DNA of 51,801 bases from NCBI GenBank assembly GCA_964613155.1, contig CAZTHP010000008.1, positions 1 to 51,801 on the forward strand, in the 5' to 3' direction. Positions 16,331 through 24,524 of the stretch are shown one piece after another (positions within the stretch are counted from its first letter, which is position 1; every line of letters starts with the position of its first letter). Made by a program: the position numbers and the translations under genes. The DNA is from TWA4 sp964613155 (lineage in GTDB: Bacteria > Bacillota > Clostridia > Lachnospirales > Lachnospiraceae). A model generated the notes under the pieces. That model was not told where the DNA came from, did not search any database, and was given only the letters and a program-made list of their open reading frames with translations.

Positions 16331-17842
16331 ATGAAATTAAATTTGACGATTGTTGCAGATTATTTGAAAAATGTGGAGATTTTGGTTCGGAAAACGGATA
16401 AGCCGTTTCGCTTTCCTTTGTGTACGGTTCGTTTTTTGCGTTTAGAGGAAGCGGTAACCGAAGATTATCTGTATTTGACAACACCTGAAAATCTTCCGTG
16501 GGATCAGAAAGATGCTGCCTTATCGATTATTTGTATCGGAAAAGGAAGTGATCAAGAAACAAACTGGGAATTTTTGTATGTGCATGCTAATACAGATCGA
16601 GATGCTTTGCTCAATCAGCTGCTGGACTGTTTTGTTCGCTTTGCAGACTGGGATCAGCGTTTGATGAAAGCTTGTTATGGCGGTGCTTCTTTGCATGAAC
16701 TGGGAACGATTGCTCTGGAAGTGTTTCAGAATTGTATTTCCTGCTGGGATGCACAGGAACGGATGCTGTTTGTTTGTTATTATTCTGAAAATGCAGAACT
16801 GCCTTTTTTATATCCTCAAAATGAAAATGATTATCTGGATGAGGATATGAAAAAAATATTGGATCAGACACCGGTGTATCAGCAGGCTTTGCAAAAACGG
16901 GAACCGGCATTATATCCGGTTGGAACATATGCAACGACTACCTTGTATTATAATTTGTTTGACCACGATGTACATTTGGCGCATTTGGGAATCGAACCGT
17001 ATGATCGAGAGTTTCTTCCAAGTGATTATAGTTTGATTCAGCATTTTGGCAATTATGTGAAATTAGCGTTGATTAAATATAATTCGCTGCGTGTTGGTGG
17101 TTCGCGGAAATTTGATGAAATTCTCTATCAATATCTGAAACAGGGGTATTTTGCGAAAAAAGAAGCCGAAAAAGAACTGCGAAAGTACGGGTGGAAGCTG
17201 GGAGATTCCTATCGCTGCATGCTGCTTTGTTTTTCGGAGGATGATGTAGCAGCGGTTTCCTTGTATGGCTGTATGATTTATCTCATGAATCTCTATTCTG
17301 ATCTTTATATTTATAAGATGGAAGAACGATTGTTGGTAATCTTCCATCAGCAGTCATTAGACCGAGATATCCTGCGAATGGAACATTTGCTGTATTTTCT
17401 GGATAAAAATGATGCTTATGCAGGGGTGAGCAATGCATTTCAGGGATTTGAACAATTAGCGTTATACTACCAGCAGGCAGAGTTGACGTTAGAAGCAGGT
17501 TTGAAACATGCAAAAGGAAAACGATTGCATCAATTTGATGAGTTGGCTTTGGATATTTTGATTGAGAATGGGATAGGAGCACTGCCGCTTTCACTTTATT
17601 TTACTAGTGCACTTTGGGCGTTGGTTCGTTATGATCGTGAAAAAAATGCAGAGCTGATCAAAACATTGCGAATGTATTTGAACTGTAATTTTCACGCAGC
17701 GCAGACATTTGCCGCGCTGCATATTCACAAAACAACATTTGCATATCGAATGGAGCGTATCAAAAAGATCAGTGGTTTCGATCTGAAAGATTACCGTGTA
17801 CGCCTGTATTTGATGATGCTGTTTGAATACTGGACGGAGTAG
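16331..17842 (+). CDS. PucR-family transcriptional regulator
   Basis: This is a 503-residue regulator ending in a PucR/CdaR-type helix-turn-helix (residues ~450-500: KTLRMYLNCNFHAAQTFAAL, then HIHKTTFAYRMERIKKISG), the standard HTH_30 layout. The N-terminal 300 residues have the look of a sensory region (PucR N-terminal and GGDEF-like middle segment). It lacks membrane segments, so it is a cytosolic one-component regulator. ATG 16331 is preferred to an upstream in-frame ATG at 16181 because it follows GAGG and the longer N-terminus is encoded by the leader terminator. Its position after the MFS and methyltransferase genes suggests it controls them in response to their substrate. Confidence 0.85.
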   Translation: MKLNLTIVADYLKNVEILVRKTDKPFRFPLCTVRFLRLEEAVTEDYLYLTTPENLPWDQKDAALSIICIGKGSDQETNWEFLYVHANTDRDALLNQLLDCFVRFADWDQRLMKACYGGASLHELGTIALEVFQNCISCWDAQERMLFVCYYSENAELPFLYPQNENDYLDEDMKKILDQTPVYQQALQKREPALYPVGTYATTTLYYNLFDHDVHLAHLGIEPYDREFLPSDYSLIQHFGNYVKLALIKYNSLRVGGSRKFDEILYQYLKQGYFAKKEAEKELRKYGWKLGDSYRCMLLCFSEDDVAAVSLYGCMIYLMNLYSDLYIYKMEERLLVIFHQQSLDRDILRMEHLLYFLDKNDAYAGVSNAFQGFEQLALYYQQAELTLEAGLKHAKGKRLHQFDELALDILIENGIGALPLSLYFTSALWALVRYDREKNAELIKTLRMYLNCNFHAAQTFAALHIHKTTFAYRMERIKKISGFDLKDYRVRLYLMMLFEYWTE

Positions 17843-17955
17843 GTGTCCTACAGAATAGTAGGTATGTTATAGAATAGTAGGTATGTTATAGAATAATAGG
17901 TGTCCTACAGAGTAATAGGTGTCTTATAGAATAGTAGATGTCTTATAGAATGTAG
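17842..17955. repeat. 19-bp tandem repeat, 6 units, across convergent stop codons
   Basis: Six units of exactly 19 bp (GGTGTCCTACAGAATAGTA and variants) begin at the last base of the PucR-type gene and end inside the 3' end of the minus-strand gene. Some units contain GTAGG-TGT-CCTAC, a small hairpin. The array fills the whole convergent intergenic space, where a terminator would be expected, and no classical terminator is present. Confidence 0.88.
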
Positions 17956-18434
17956 TAATCAAAGGTGAAAGCTGCACTTTCGCCTGCGATTCGCAGAGAA
18001 ACATAGCCGGAAACGTCTTCTAGGACATAGGTCTGAGTCAGCTCATTCAGCGTAAAATCGTGTACGATTTTATCATCTACCAGAAGAACCATCCGGAAAT
18101 TTCCTGCTTCGACTTTTGCAAAATCCACGGTGATCTCGAAACGGTTGGCAGTTATATTTTCTCCGTAAATTTCGGCAGTGCCGGTAAATTTCTTAGCAGA
18201 ATAGGTTGTCGTATGGCTCAGATTATCGCTGTCTTCATTCGGACCGCCGACTGCGCCGGTATCTAGGTTGATGATATTTTCATCGGTGATTTCCTGTAAT
18301 GCGTAGTTGTCATCGCCGTTTGTATCTTCAATGTGTTCGATGTTATCACTTCGAAACCAGTTGAAGCAGACGATGATGAGTACCACGGCAAATATACCGC
18401 ATAAGATGTTTTTGACTTTAGAATTTCCGTTCAA
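17943..18434 (-). CDS. hypothetical membrane-anchored small protein
   Basis: I do not recognise a family. A TTG start at 18434 follows AGGAGG with an 8-base gap and gives 163 residues. A single N-terminal hydrophobic segment (residues ~8-26, ILCGIFAVVLIIVCFNWF) anchors it, with no lipobox and a short cytoplasmic N-terminus. An acidic linker is followed by a beta-rich outer domain (FTGTAEIYGENITANRFEIT) ending in ...AAFTFDYYIL. This resembles small extracytoplasmic beta-sandwich proteins often annotated as hypothetical. The stop lies in the tandem array shared with the convergent PucR-type gene. Confidence 0.75.
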   Translation of the reverse strand: MNGNSKVKNILCGIFAVVLIIVCFNWFRSDNIEHIEDTNGDDNYALQEITDENIINLDTGAVGGPNEDSDNLSHTTTYSAKKFTGTAEIYGENITANRFEITVDFAKVEAGNFRMVLLVDDKIVHDFTLNELTQTYVLEDVSGYVSLRIAGESAAFTFDYYIL

Positions 18435-18464
18435 ATGAAATACCTCCTAAATAATGGTGAATAT

Positions 18465-18507
18465 AACTATGAGAAACTCGCAGTGCGTGTTTCTCATAGT
18501 TTTTTTG
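18465..18507 (+). terminator. plus-strand terminator-like hairpin between two minus-strand genes
   Basis: AACTATGAGAAAC and GTTTCTCATAGTT pair perfectly over 13 bp, with CGCA/TGCG extending the helix to nearly 17 bp. The T-run follows on the plus strand, although both flanking genes are on the minus strand. It is in the leader of the small membrane protein gene. Confidence 0.6.
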
Positions 18508-18583
18508 ATAGATACAATGTAGCATAAGAAGTTGAATTTTTCGAGTGTTTTTTTGTTTTCGAGGGTATTTCAGTAAATAACGA

Positions 18584-18620
18584 GCCAAAGTCTGTGCTTG
18601 AGTAAGAGCAAGACTTTGGC
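18584..18620 (-). terminator. hairpin just after the lamin-tail surface protein gene
   Basis: GCCAAAGTCT and AGACTTTGGC form a perfect 10-bp stem 38 bases beyond the stop on the minus strand. Only a weak T-rich tract (TCGTTATTT) follows, so it may be a leaky terminator or a 3'-end stabiliser. Confidence 0.5.
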
Positions 18621-18658
18621 AGTTACTATCGTGCCGTGGGCAACTTACAAGGGATGTT

Positions 18659-20995
18659 TCAGTTCGTTTTTTTAGAATGATGAGAAGTACGAGAACGATG
18701 ATCCATATGAGACCTTACTGCGATTGTGCCGATTCCAGCAATGGATAAAAGGAGAAGGAAAATCCAGATACCCTGTGTAGAGGAATCACCAGTGGAAACG
18801 GTTTGATCGGAGGGAAGTTTGTCTGTTGAAGGTTTCATACTATCTGAGGGTTTTGCTCCATCTGAAGGATTTGTCCCAGCTGAGGGTTTTGTGCCATCTG
18901 AAGGATTTGTCCCAGTTGAGGGTTTTGTTCCATTCGAAGGTTTGGTCTCATCTGAAGGTTTCGTTTCCGCTGCGCTATCATCGGTTCCAGAAATTTCGCT
19001 GCTACTAAGCTGCGCACCGCATACATCACATAAGTTATCGCCGTTTTCATCAGCATGTCCAAGTGCAGGGATTTCTGTTTGCGGAAGAATCCATTCGCTG
19101 CATTCACTGCACTGAATACCGGCTGTGAATCCTGTTTGGGTACAGGTTGGTGCTATTTGGGGAATTGAAACTTCTGTATGGGTGTGTACAGGTGCTTGAT
19201 GATCACAATTTAAATATGAGATTGTCAGAACGCCTGTGTTGATGCCGTCCATAAAATGATAAACTGGGTGAAGTCCATTTACGGTATATTCGGGGTCGGC
19301 AATTGCCATTCCTTCGTTGTTTCGAGTGATATCCATACCGGCAGGAGGATTGACCAGTGTGATAGAAGGGCTGGTATTTTCCTGAAAACGAATCTGAGCG
19401 GATACATTTCCATAGCCGTCATCTGCGCCGACCCACAGGATTTTTTCGTATGTATCGTAGTCCAGCGCCATTGCACCGCCAATTCCGGGATCGATATCTG
19501 CGATTACAATGGCACTGGAGTCTTTGTTTAAGATCAATGCATATACATGTCCGTTGTTTTCCAACGCTGCAAAGAAAACGCCTTCCGCTGCTGCCTGGGG
19601 ATAGTTTGCAAAATGAAATGCTTTGCCGGTGTTTTGATCCAGGAGTTTTCCTTCTAATTCCTGATAAGGAACCCATTCAACGGCTTCAATTCCGGCATTG
19701 GCAGGAACATCGGGAAGCAGATGGGTGATATCCCATTCTTGGGAAGCTACTACGGTGCTGCTTTTTTCCCAGGGGTTAAATTGTAAAATAACATTGTAGT
19801 TGACATTTTTATTATTGTTGTCGCGTTCTACTGCTGCATAAGCATTGCCGAAACGATCTACTGTGATGCCTTCGGCATCGGGATTTGAGGCAGAAGGATT
19901 TTGAGAATCTGCTCGGAATGCAAGGTTTTTTCCTGCTGGGGTAAATCCAGCTGCATAATCCAGAGAACCGTCTTTGTGAACATCCATAACCCAGAATGTT
20001 CCTTTTTTGTTGTTGATGCAGTAAAGCTGTCCGTTGTAGAAATCCAAGCCGGAAGAATCAGACTGGAACATGGAAATACTGTCATCATAGGTAGTTACTT
20101 CATCGCTTCCCGGCCAGGAAATAGCATGAGGAAAAGTGGGTTTTACTGCTTCCTGTGTTCCGTTGCTGCTTCCTTTAGTAGAAGCGGCAGACTCTGTTAT
20201 CGCACCAGTTCCATCAGGAATCCGCGCATAGGTAACTGCGGCATGTGCACTCCAGGAATATTTTTCAACAAGTGTTTGGGTGCGATCAAATAAATTGACT
20301 TCATCGGGGGCACCTAAACCGAAATCAAAATGCACCAGCTGGTCGAATACAAAAAATTCGCCGGGATTCAGCACAGTACCTTCCGGAAGGGGAGTTGTTT
20401 TCTTATTTTCCAATCGGGAGGTGTTATCATCGGTAATATACCAACCGCTGATATCGACCGGTGCGGTTCCTTTATTGTAAATTTCTACCCAGTCTGTTGT
20501 ATCACCATTTGATTCGATTTCATTAATTACGATATCAGAAGCAGTTCCCATTGTGTCCAGCTGTTTCTGTGTTTGAATCGTTACGATTACATTTCCTGTG
20601 ATTTTCGTCAGGCGGTAGGTATTTTCAGCACCGGTATCCGCCGAGTCTTTTAAATTTTTATAGTTTTGATCGGCAGTAATGGAAAGCAATTCATAGCCAG
20701 ATTCCACGCGAACTTTAAAATTCACCTGTCCATCACCGGTAATATCTAGTGCGCCGTCGGCAGAGCGTGCAACTGCGCTGGTTACATTGGTTTCATTCGG
20801 TGCTGTGTAATCTTTGGTGTAATAAAGATCGATTGCAGCATGTCCGTCGGTTTGAAATGTTACTTGATAACCTTCGGAAAGTGTCGTATTTTCTTCGGCA
20901 AATACGACTGCGCTCTGGCAGAAAAGCATGATCAAAATCAATGCAGAAAGCCAGAGTTGTTTTAAATCAGGATGATTTTTTGTGTGTTGCTTCAT
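18659..20995 (-). CDS. cell-surface protein with lamin-tail domain, beta-propeller-like region and membrane anchor
   Basis: This is a 778-residue exported protein. ATG 20995 is chosen because GAAAGGAG lies 7 bases upstream. A signal peptide (ends near VFAEE) is followed by a short beta domain. Next is a lamin-tail domain near residues 155-250 (IVINEIESNGDTTDWVEIYN, ISGWYITDD), then about 300 residues of beta-propeller-like sequence resembling phytase/esterase-like propellers (DAEGITVDRFGNAYAAVE). A cysteine region (CSECSEW, CDVCG) leads to a hexapeptide array of KPSDGT/NPSDGT type. The end has LPSDQTVSTGD, a hydrophobic helix and a basic tail, which looks like a sortase-type or plain membrane anchor, although no exact LPxTG is present. 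It may bind or act on a phosphorylated or nucleic-acid-like ligand; that is a guess. Confidence 0.82.
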   Translation of the reverse strand: MKQHTKNHPDLKQLWLSALILIMLFCQSAVVFAEENTTLSEGYQVTFQTDGHAAIDLYYTKDYTAPNETNVTSAVARSADGALDITGDGQVNFKVRVESGYELLSITADQNYKNLKDSADTGAENTYRLTKITGNVIVTIQTQKQLDTMGTASDIVINEIESNGDTTDWVEIYNKGTAPVDISGWYITDDNTSRLENKKTTPLPEGTVLNPGEFFVFDQLVHFDFGLGAPDEVNLFDRTQTLVEKYSWSAHAAVTYARIPDGTGAITESAASTKGSSNGTQEAVKPTFPHAISWPGSDEVTTYDDSISMFQSDSSGLDFYNGQLYCINNKKGTFWVMDVHKDGSLDYAAGFTPAGKNLAFRADSQNPSASNPDAEGITVDRFGNAYAAVERDNNNKNVNYNVILQFNPWEKSSTVVASQEWDITHLLPDVPANAGIEAVEWVPYQELEGKLLDQNTGKAFHFANYPQAAAEGVFFAALENNGHVYALILNKDSSAIVIADIDPGIGGAMALDYDTYEKILWVGADDGYGNVSAQIRFQENTSPSITLVNPPAGMDITRNNEGMAIADPEYTVNGLHPVYHFMDGINTGVLTISYLNCDHQAPVHTHTEVSIPQIAPTCTQTGFTAGIQCSECSEWILPQTEIPALGHADENGDNLCDVCGAQLSSSEISGTDDSAAETKPSDETKPSNGTKPSTGTNPSDGTKPSAGTNPSDGAKPSDSMKPSTDKLPSDQTVSTGDSSTQGIWIFLLLLSIAGIGTIAVRSHMDHRSRTSHHSKKTN

Positions 20996-21258
20996 AATTA
21001 AACTCCTTTCAGTCATTTTCTGCGTCGAACTGAGAACGGATATGAGTGGATGTTTGGCGATATTTCGACGCAGAGCTTTGTGACCTTATATTTAGTCTAA
21101 GAGGTGTATGTGAAATCAAAAAGATAAAATTTGTCAAGTTTATGTGAAATAGAGTTTGATGAAGTTTGTGGGAGTTTGATGGAAAATGAATGTTGTAATC
21201 GGGCTTCTGCTTGTTGCGATAGCTTAAAGAAATCTGTTAGACAACAGAACAATACCTT

Positions 21259-21301
21259 AAAGCATGAGCGGTGACGTAGAATACGTCACCGCTCATGCTT
21301 T
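21259..21301 (-). terminator. perfect 20-bp hairpin after the LuxR-type sensor gene
   Basis: AAAGCATGAGCGGTGACGTA and its exact complement are separated by only 3 bases. It lies 26 bases beyond the stop of the sensor gene, with a moderate T-rich stretch after it on the minus strand. The remaining spacer to 21020 holds no other clear element. Confidence 0.8.
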
Positions 21302-21326
21302 GAAATGTTATTTTATATGGTATATT

Positions 21327-22958
21327 TTAAACTTCTTCCTGTTTTAATACAGCGGCGTACCGCAACAGCTGTTTAAGGGAATGTACACCCAGTTTGGAGT
21401 AAATGTTTTTATTGTGAAAGCGCACGGTGGACTCCTGAATACCCAAAAGGGAAATGATCTCCTTTACAGTTTTACCCTGCAGGTACAGCTCGAAAACCGT
21501 CTGCTCTTTGGGAGTGAGTGTTTTCAGGCTGTTTTTGAAATGCTCATAGTCGTAGGGATCGATCTCATTCTTTCTGGAATAAGCAAGGCGTTTATTTTGC
21601 TTTTCGGTTTCGTAAAACTTGCTCTGCAATTCATTCGCGGTGTTTACCGCATCTGCTTTCTCACGGAGAAGCTTGTCCAATTCTTCTTCGGCTATCCGAT
21701 CTTGTTCGGCAAGATAGACAAACAGGTCGGTGATTTCGGAAGAATATGCCGTGTTCTGTGAATATTCCTTTTTGCGGATACTGTCCAAGGCATTTTTGAT
21801 AGGCTGCAAAAACCGCTTTGTAAAGAAAAGCGATAAACAAACAAGTTCGAGCGAAAATGTGATGATCAAAAGTATGATACGCAGTATATTAGCAGATGCC
21901 ATATGCTCGTAATCCGATTTCGGAATAAGCACACTTATTGCCGAGGTAGAAGTACCGGGGCAAATGCGTATTTCCTTCGTAACACCGATATAAACTTCGT
22001 TTTCTCCGCAGTATTCGGTAAGACCGTCACCAAAGGATTTTAAGGTGAAGTTGTCGTACGGCTCTAAATAGTATTTGTTCAAAACACCTGAACTTAAGGT
22101 GGTTGATTCCGATAAAATCAAGTCCTCACTGCTTTTTGAAATGCAGAAAATCGCACGGTTAAACTCGGACGGCTGGGCAAATATTTGCTTAAAATAGCCC
22201 TCGTTGAGTTCAAAACCGCAAATTCCGTAAAATGTGCCGTCTTCGGACAGAAGGGGAACGGTCATTAGCATAACATGCTGATCCGTGCCGGGAAGCAGCG
22301 CCACATCGGTAATTCGATAGCTTTGGTTCAAGGGGAAGGCTGCTTCTGCCTTCAGCTCCTCGTAGTTGGGGAAATGCTCCGTGTTGAACTCCAATCGCCA
22401 TTTGCGGTGTGGCATACAATTGTGGTCTTTCCCTACTTTGGCAATCCCTCGGTAAAGCAGAACTCGACTATCCGCAACCTCCAAGCTGTTGCGTTGAAGA
22501 TAAATACCCGTGTGTGAGGTATCGGCATTTTGCACCTTTGAATTGACCTGTGCCTCCAGCATCACAAAGGTACCTGTGCAATCCGCTTCCCACAGCTTTT
22601 GCTTAACAGTGTCAATCAATTTTTCCTGCAAATTTTCAATATGCATTTCCGAGTCGTTAAGGTCAGAAAAAGTAATTTTATTTTCGTCAAGATAGTTTTC
22701 CAATATAGCGGTAGTGTTGTATGACAGCTGAATACTCATAACGGCAAGGTTGTCATAATAGGTATCAATCTGTCTCTCAAACAGCTCTGTTTGAAATTCA
22801 AGCATTTCGGATATGTGCTGTTTAGGGCTGGTAAAATGACATATTAAAAACATTCCCGCTACAAGCAGACCGCATAGCAACAGCACTAAAATGCACATAT
22901 ACCCGAACAGCGTTTGTTTAAGGGTTCGCTTTTTTGTTGAAATAACAGGCAGTTTCAT
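21327..22958 (-). CDS. membrane-bound LuxR-type sensor-regulator
   Basis: This is a 543-residue protein combining an outside sensor with a DNA-binding tail in one chain. There are two membrane segments (residues ~15-37 and ~355-378) with a large extracellular region of Cache-like appearance between them. A short signalling helix and a coiled-coil (YLAEQDRIAEEELDKLLREK) follow, then a C-terminal LuxR helix-turn-helix near residues 475-535 (LTPKEQTVFELYLQGKTVKE, STVRFHNKNIYSKLGVHSLK). It follows the sugar-type binding-protein gene by 12 bases, so the two are translated together. This suggests the binding protein loads a ligand onto the sensor. The LuxR tail has a degenerate relative at 51036-51158. 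Confidence 0.86.
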   Translation of the reverse strand: MKLPVISTKKRTLKQTLFGYMCILVLLLCGLLVAGMFLICHFTSPKQHISEMLEFQTELFERQIDTYYDNLAVMSIQLSYNTTAILENYLDENKITFSDLNDSEMHIENLQEKLIDTVKQKLWEADCTGTFVMLEAQVNSKVQNADTSHTGIYLQRNSLEVADSRVLLYRGIAKVGKDHNCMPHRKWRLEFNTEHFPNYEELKAEAAFPLNQSYRITDVALLPGTDQHVMLMTVPLLSEDGTFYGICGFELNEGYFKQIFAQPSEFNRAIFCISKSSEDLILSESTTLSSGVLNKYYLEPYDNFTLKSFGDGLTEYCGENEVYIGVTKEIRICPGTSTSAISVLIPKSDYEHMASANILRIILLIITFSLELVCLSLFFTKRFLQPIKNALDSIRKKEYSQNTAYSSEITDLFVYLAEQDRIAEEELDKLLREKADAVNTANELQSKFYETEKQNKRLAYSRKNEIDPYDYEHFKNSLKTLTPKEQTVFELYLQGKTVKEIISLLGIQESTVRFHNKNIYSKLGVHSLKQLLRYAAVLKQEEV

Positions 22959-22970
22959 ACATTCACCGCC

Positions 22971-24299
22971 TTACTTAATATTTTTGAACTGCTCCCAAAG
23001 CTCGTTTGACAAGACTTCTGCGCTTTCACCGTTTTGATAGCGGTTCGGCATTGTTTTTTGAGATGCACGAAGAAAATCGTACAATGAATAAATCTTGTCG
23101 TAATATCCGGCAAAAGAAGGCTCACGTACAGTCGTTGCCGTATCATTTACTTTTTCTATAGCGTTATACAAATTTTTGTAAGCGTCTGATTTAAAACTGT
23201 AATCGGCAATCTTATCAAAGGAAGACTTATTTACAGGCATATAGCCCGTTTCAACGCAAAAATCCAGATTGCGCTCGGCATCGGTCAGCCAACGGGCAAA
23301 TACCGTTGCTGCATCCGCCGTCTGCTCGGTGGTTTTATAGGCGCAAAGACCAACGCCTGCCTGAGTTACAAGCAAATCCTCGCCTTTGGCTGTGGGCGGC
23401 GGCAAAATTTGCAAATTCATCGGTTCAGAGATGTTGTTGGGATAGGTCACGGTATCGTTGTAATAAAGGATAGATGCCGTAGAGCCTAAGCCTGCCACAA
23501 CCTCACCTGTCATAATCTGGGTGTTGGAATAAAGGTCGGAAACAATAATATGTCCCTTGGCAATTGCCTCGGCAAATTTCATATAAGATGTTTTGAAGGC
23601 TTCGTTTTCAAAGTCGTACCAGCCGTCAGCGGTATAAAAATCCTTTCCACCCTGCTCCATGGCATTCAGCTCAACGGCACGAATCGGAAAATCCAATGCA
23701 CAGAAGGGCTTTCCGCCTGAATACTCATAATACTTTTCAGCAGCGGTCAAAAAACCGTCCCAATCGGATAGGCTTTCATAGGTAACACCCGTCACCTTTG
23801 AAAAGCGTTCAAACGGTGTTCCGGCAATAAAGAGCATATGTGTGGATTTGGAAACGGGAAATACCGACAGCTTTTCCTCTACCATACCGTCCTCCAAAAA
23901 TTCAGGAACGTAATTTTCGAGTTCTTCCTCGGTAAATACGGTTTTCCAATCAAGCAGATTATCAGCCCCCAGCTCCGCAGCATTGTTGCTGTGGCAGAAA
24001 AACAGGTCGGGCATTTCCATAGCGCCTGCTTCCCCCTTTTGGGCGGTAAGCAGCTTTTCACCTATCTGTGCCGTAGAGGACATTAAAGATACATTGATAA
24101 CGATTCCCTTTTCCTTGCCTGTCGTGCGGTTGAATTCCTCCACCAGCTTGTTCATTGGGGAATCCGCCTGTTCCCCATACACATGCCACATGGTAAGGGT
24201 AACGGGATTTTTGGGATCTAATTTTGTTTTGTCGGAGCAACCGGTGAGCAGTAACAGCGAAATTAGTCCTGTTAAAAACAGCGCCGTGAATTTTTTCAT
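22971..24299 (-). CDS. extracellular solute-binding lipoprotein (family 1, sugar type)
   Basis: This is a 442-residue lipoprotein (signal peptide ends LLLLTGCSDK) of the SBP family 1 fold. VTLTMWHVYGEQADSP at the mature N-terminus is the usual start of carbohydrate-binding members. The central region includes YTADGWYDFENEAFKTSY and QAGVGLCAYKTTEQ. AAGGAGGTAACTT precedes ATG. No permease or ATPase genes are adjacent. Instead it is coupled to a membrane LuxR-type sensor, so it may serve sensing rather than import, or share permeases elsewhere. It has its own consensus promoter. Confidence 0.9.
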   Translation of the reverse strand: MKKFTALFLTGLISLLLLTGCSDKTKLDPKNPVTLTMWHVYGEQADSPMNKLVEEFNRTTGKEKGIVINVSLMSSTAQIGEKLLTAQKGEAGAMEMPDLFFCHSNNAAELGADNLLDWKTVFTEEELENYVPEFLEDGMVEEKLSVFPVSKSTHMLFIAGTPFERFSKVTGVTYESLSDWDGFLTAAEKYYEYSGGKPFCALDFPIRAVELNAMEQGGKDFYTADGWYDFENEAFKTSYMKFAEAIAKGHIIVSDLYSNTQIMTGEVVAGLGSTASILYYNDTVTYPNNISEPMNLQILPPPTAKGEDLLVTQAGVGLCAYKTTEQTADAATVFARWLTDAERNLDFCVETGYMPVNKSSFDKIADYSFKSDAYKNLYNAIEKVNDTATTVREPSFAGYYDKIYSLYDFLRASQKTMPNRYQNGESAEVLSNELWEQFKNIK

Positions 24300-24456
24300 A
24301 AGTTACCTCCTTGGTATTTTGCAACATGTTTTTTCTATCTGTACTCTGTGAAACTACCCGTAATAACGTAATAAAATGAAAAAACTATCATTTTTTTGCT
24401 TTTCCCCTATCAATTCGGGCTTTTTTGGGGGGGATAAATAAAAATAAATCGGTATA

Positions 24457-24485
24457 ATTATATTAAATTTTGTTGTTTCAGTCAA
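24457..24485 (-). promoter_or_regulatory. promoter of the binding-protein/LuxR-sensor pair
   Basis: On the minus strand TTGACT (24480-24485) and TATAAT (24457-24462) are separated by exactly 17 bases. The ~150-base leader contains a C-run and a GAATTGATAGGGG-AAAAG element that recurs in degenerate form at 50950-50997 before the LuxR remnant. Confidence 0.8.
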
Positions 24486-24524
24486 TGACATCTCGGCAAA
24501 GGTAAATCTTAAGGAGGAGAATCT

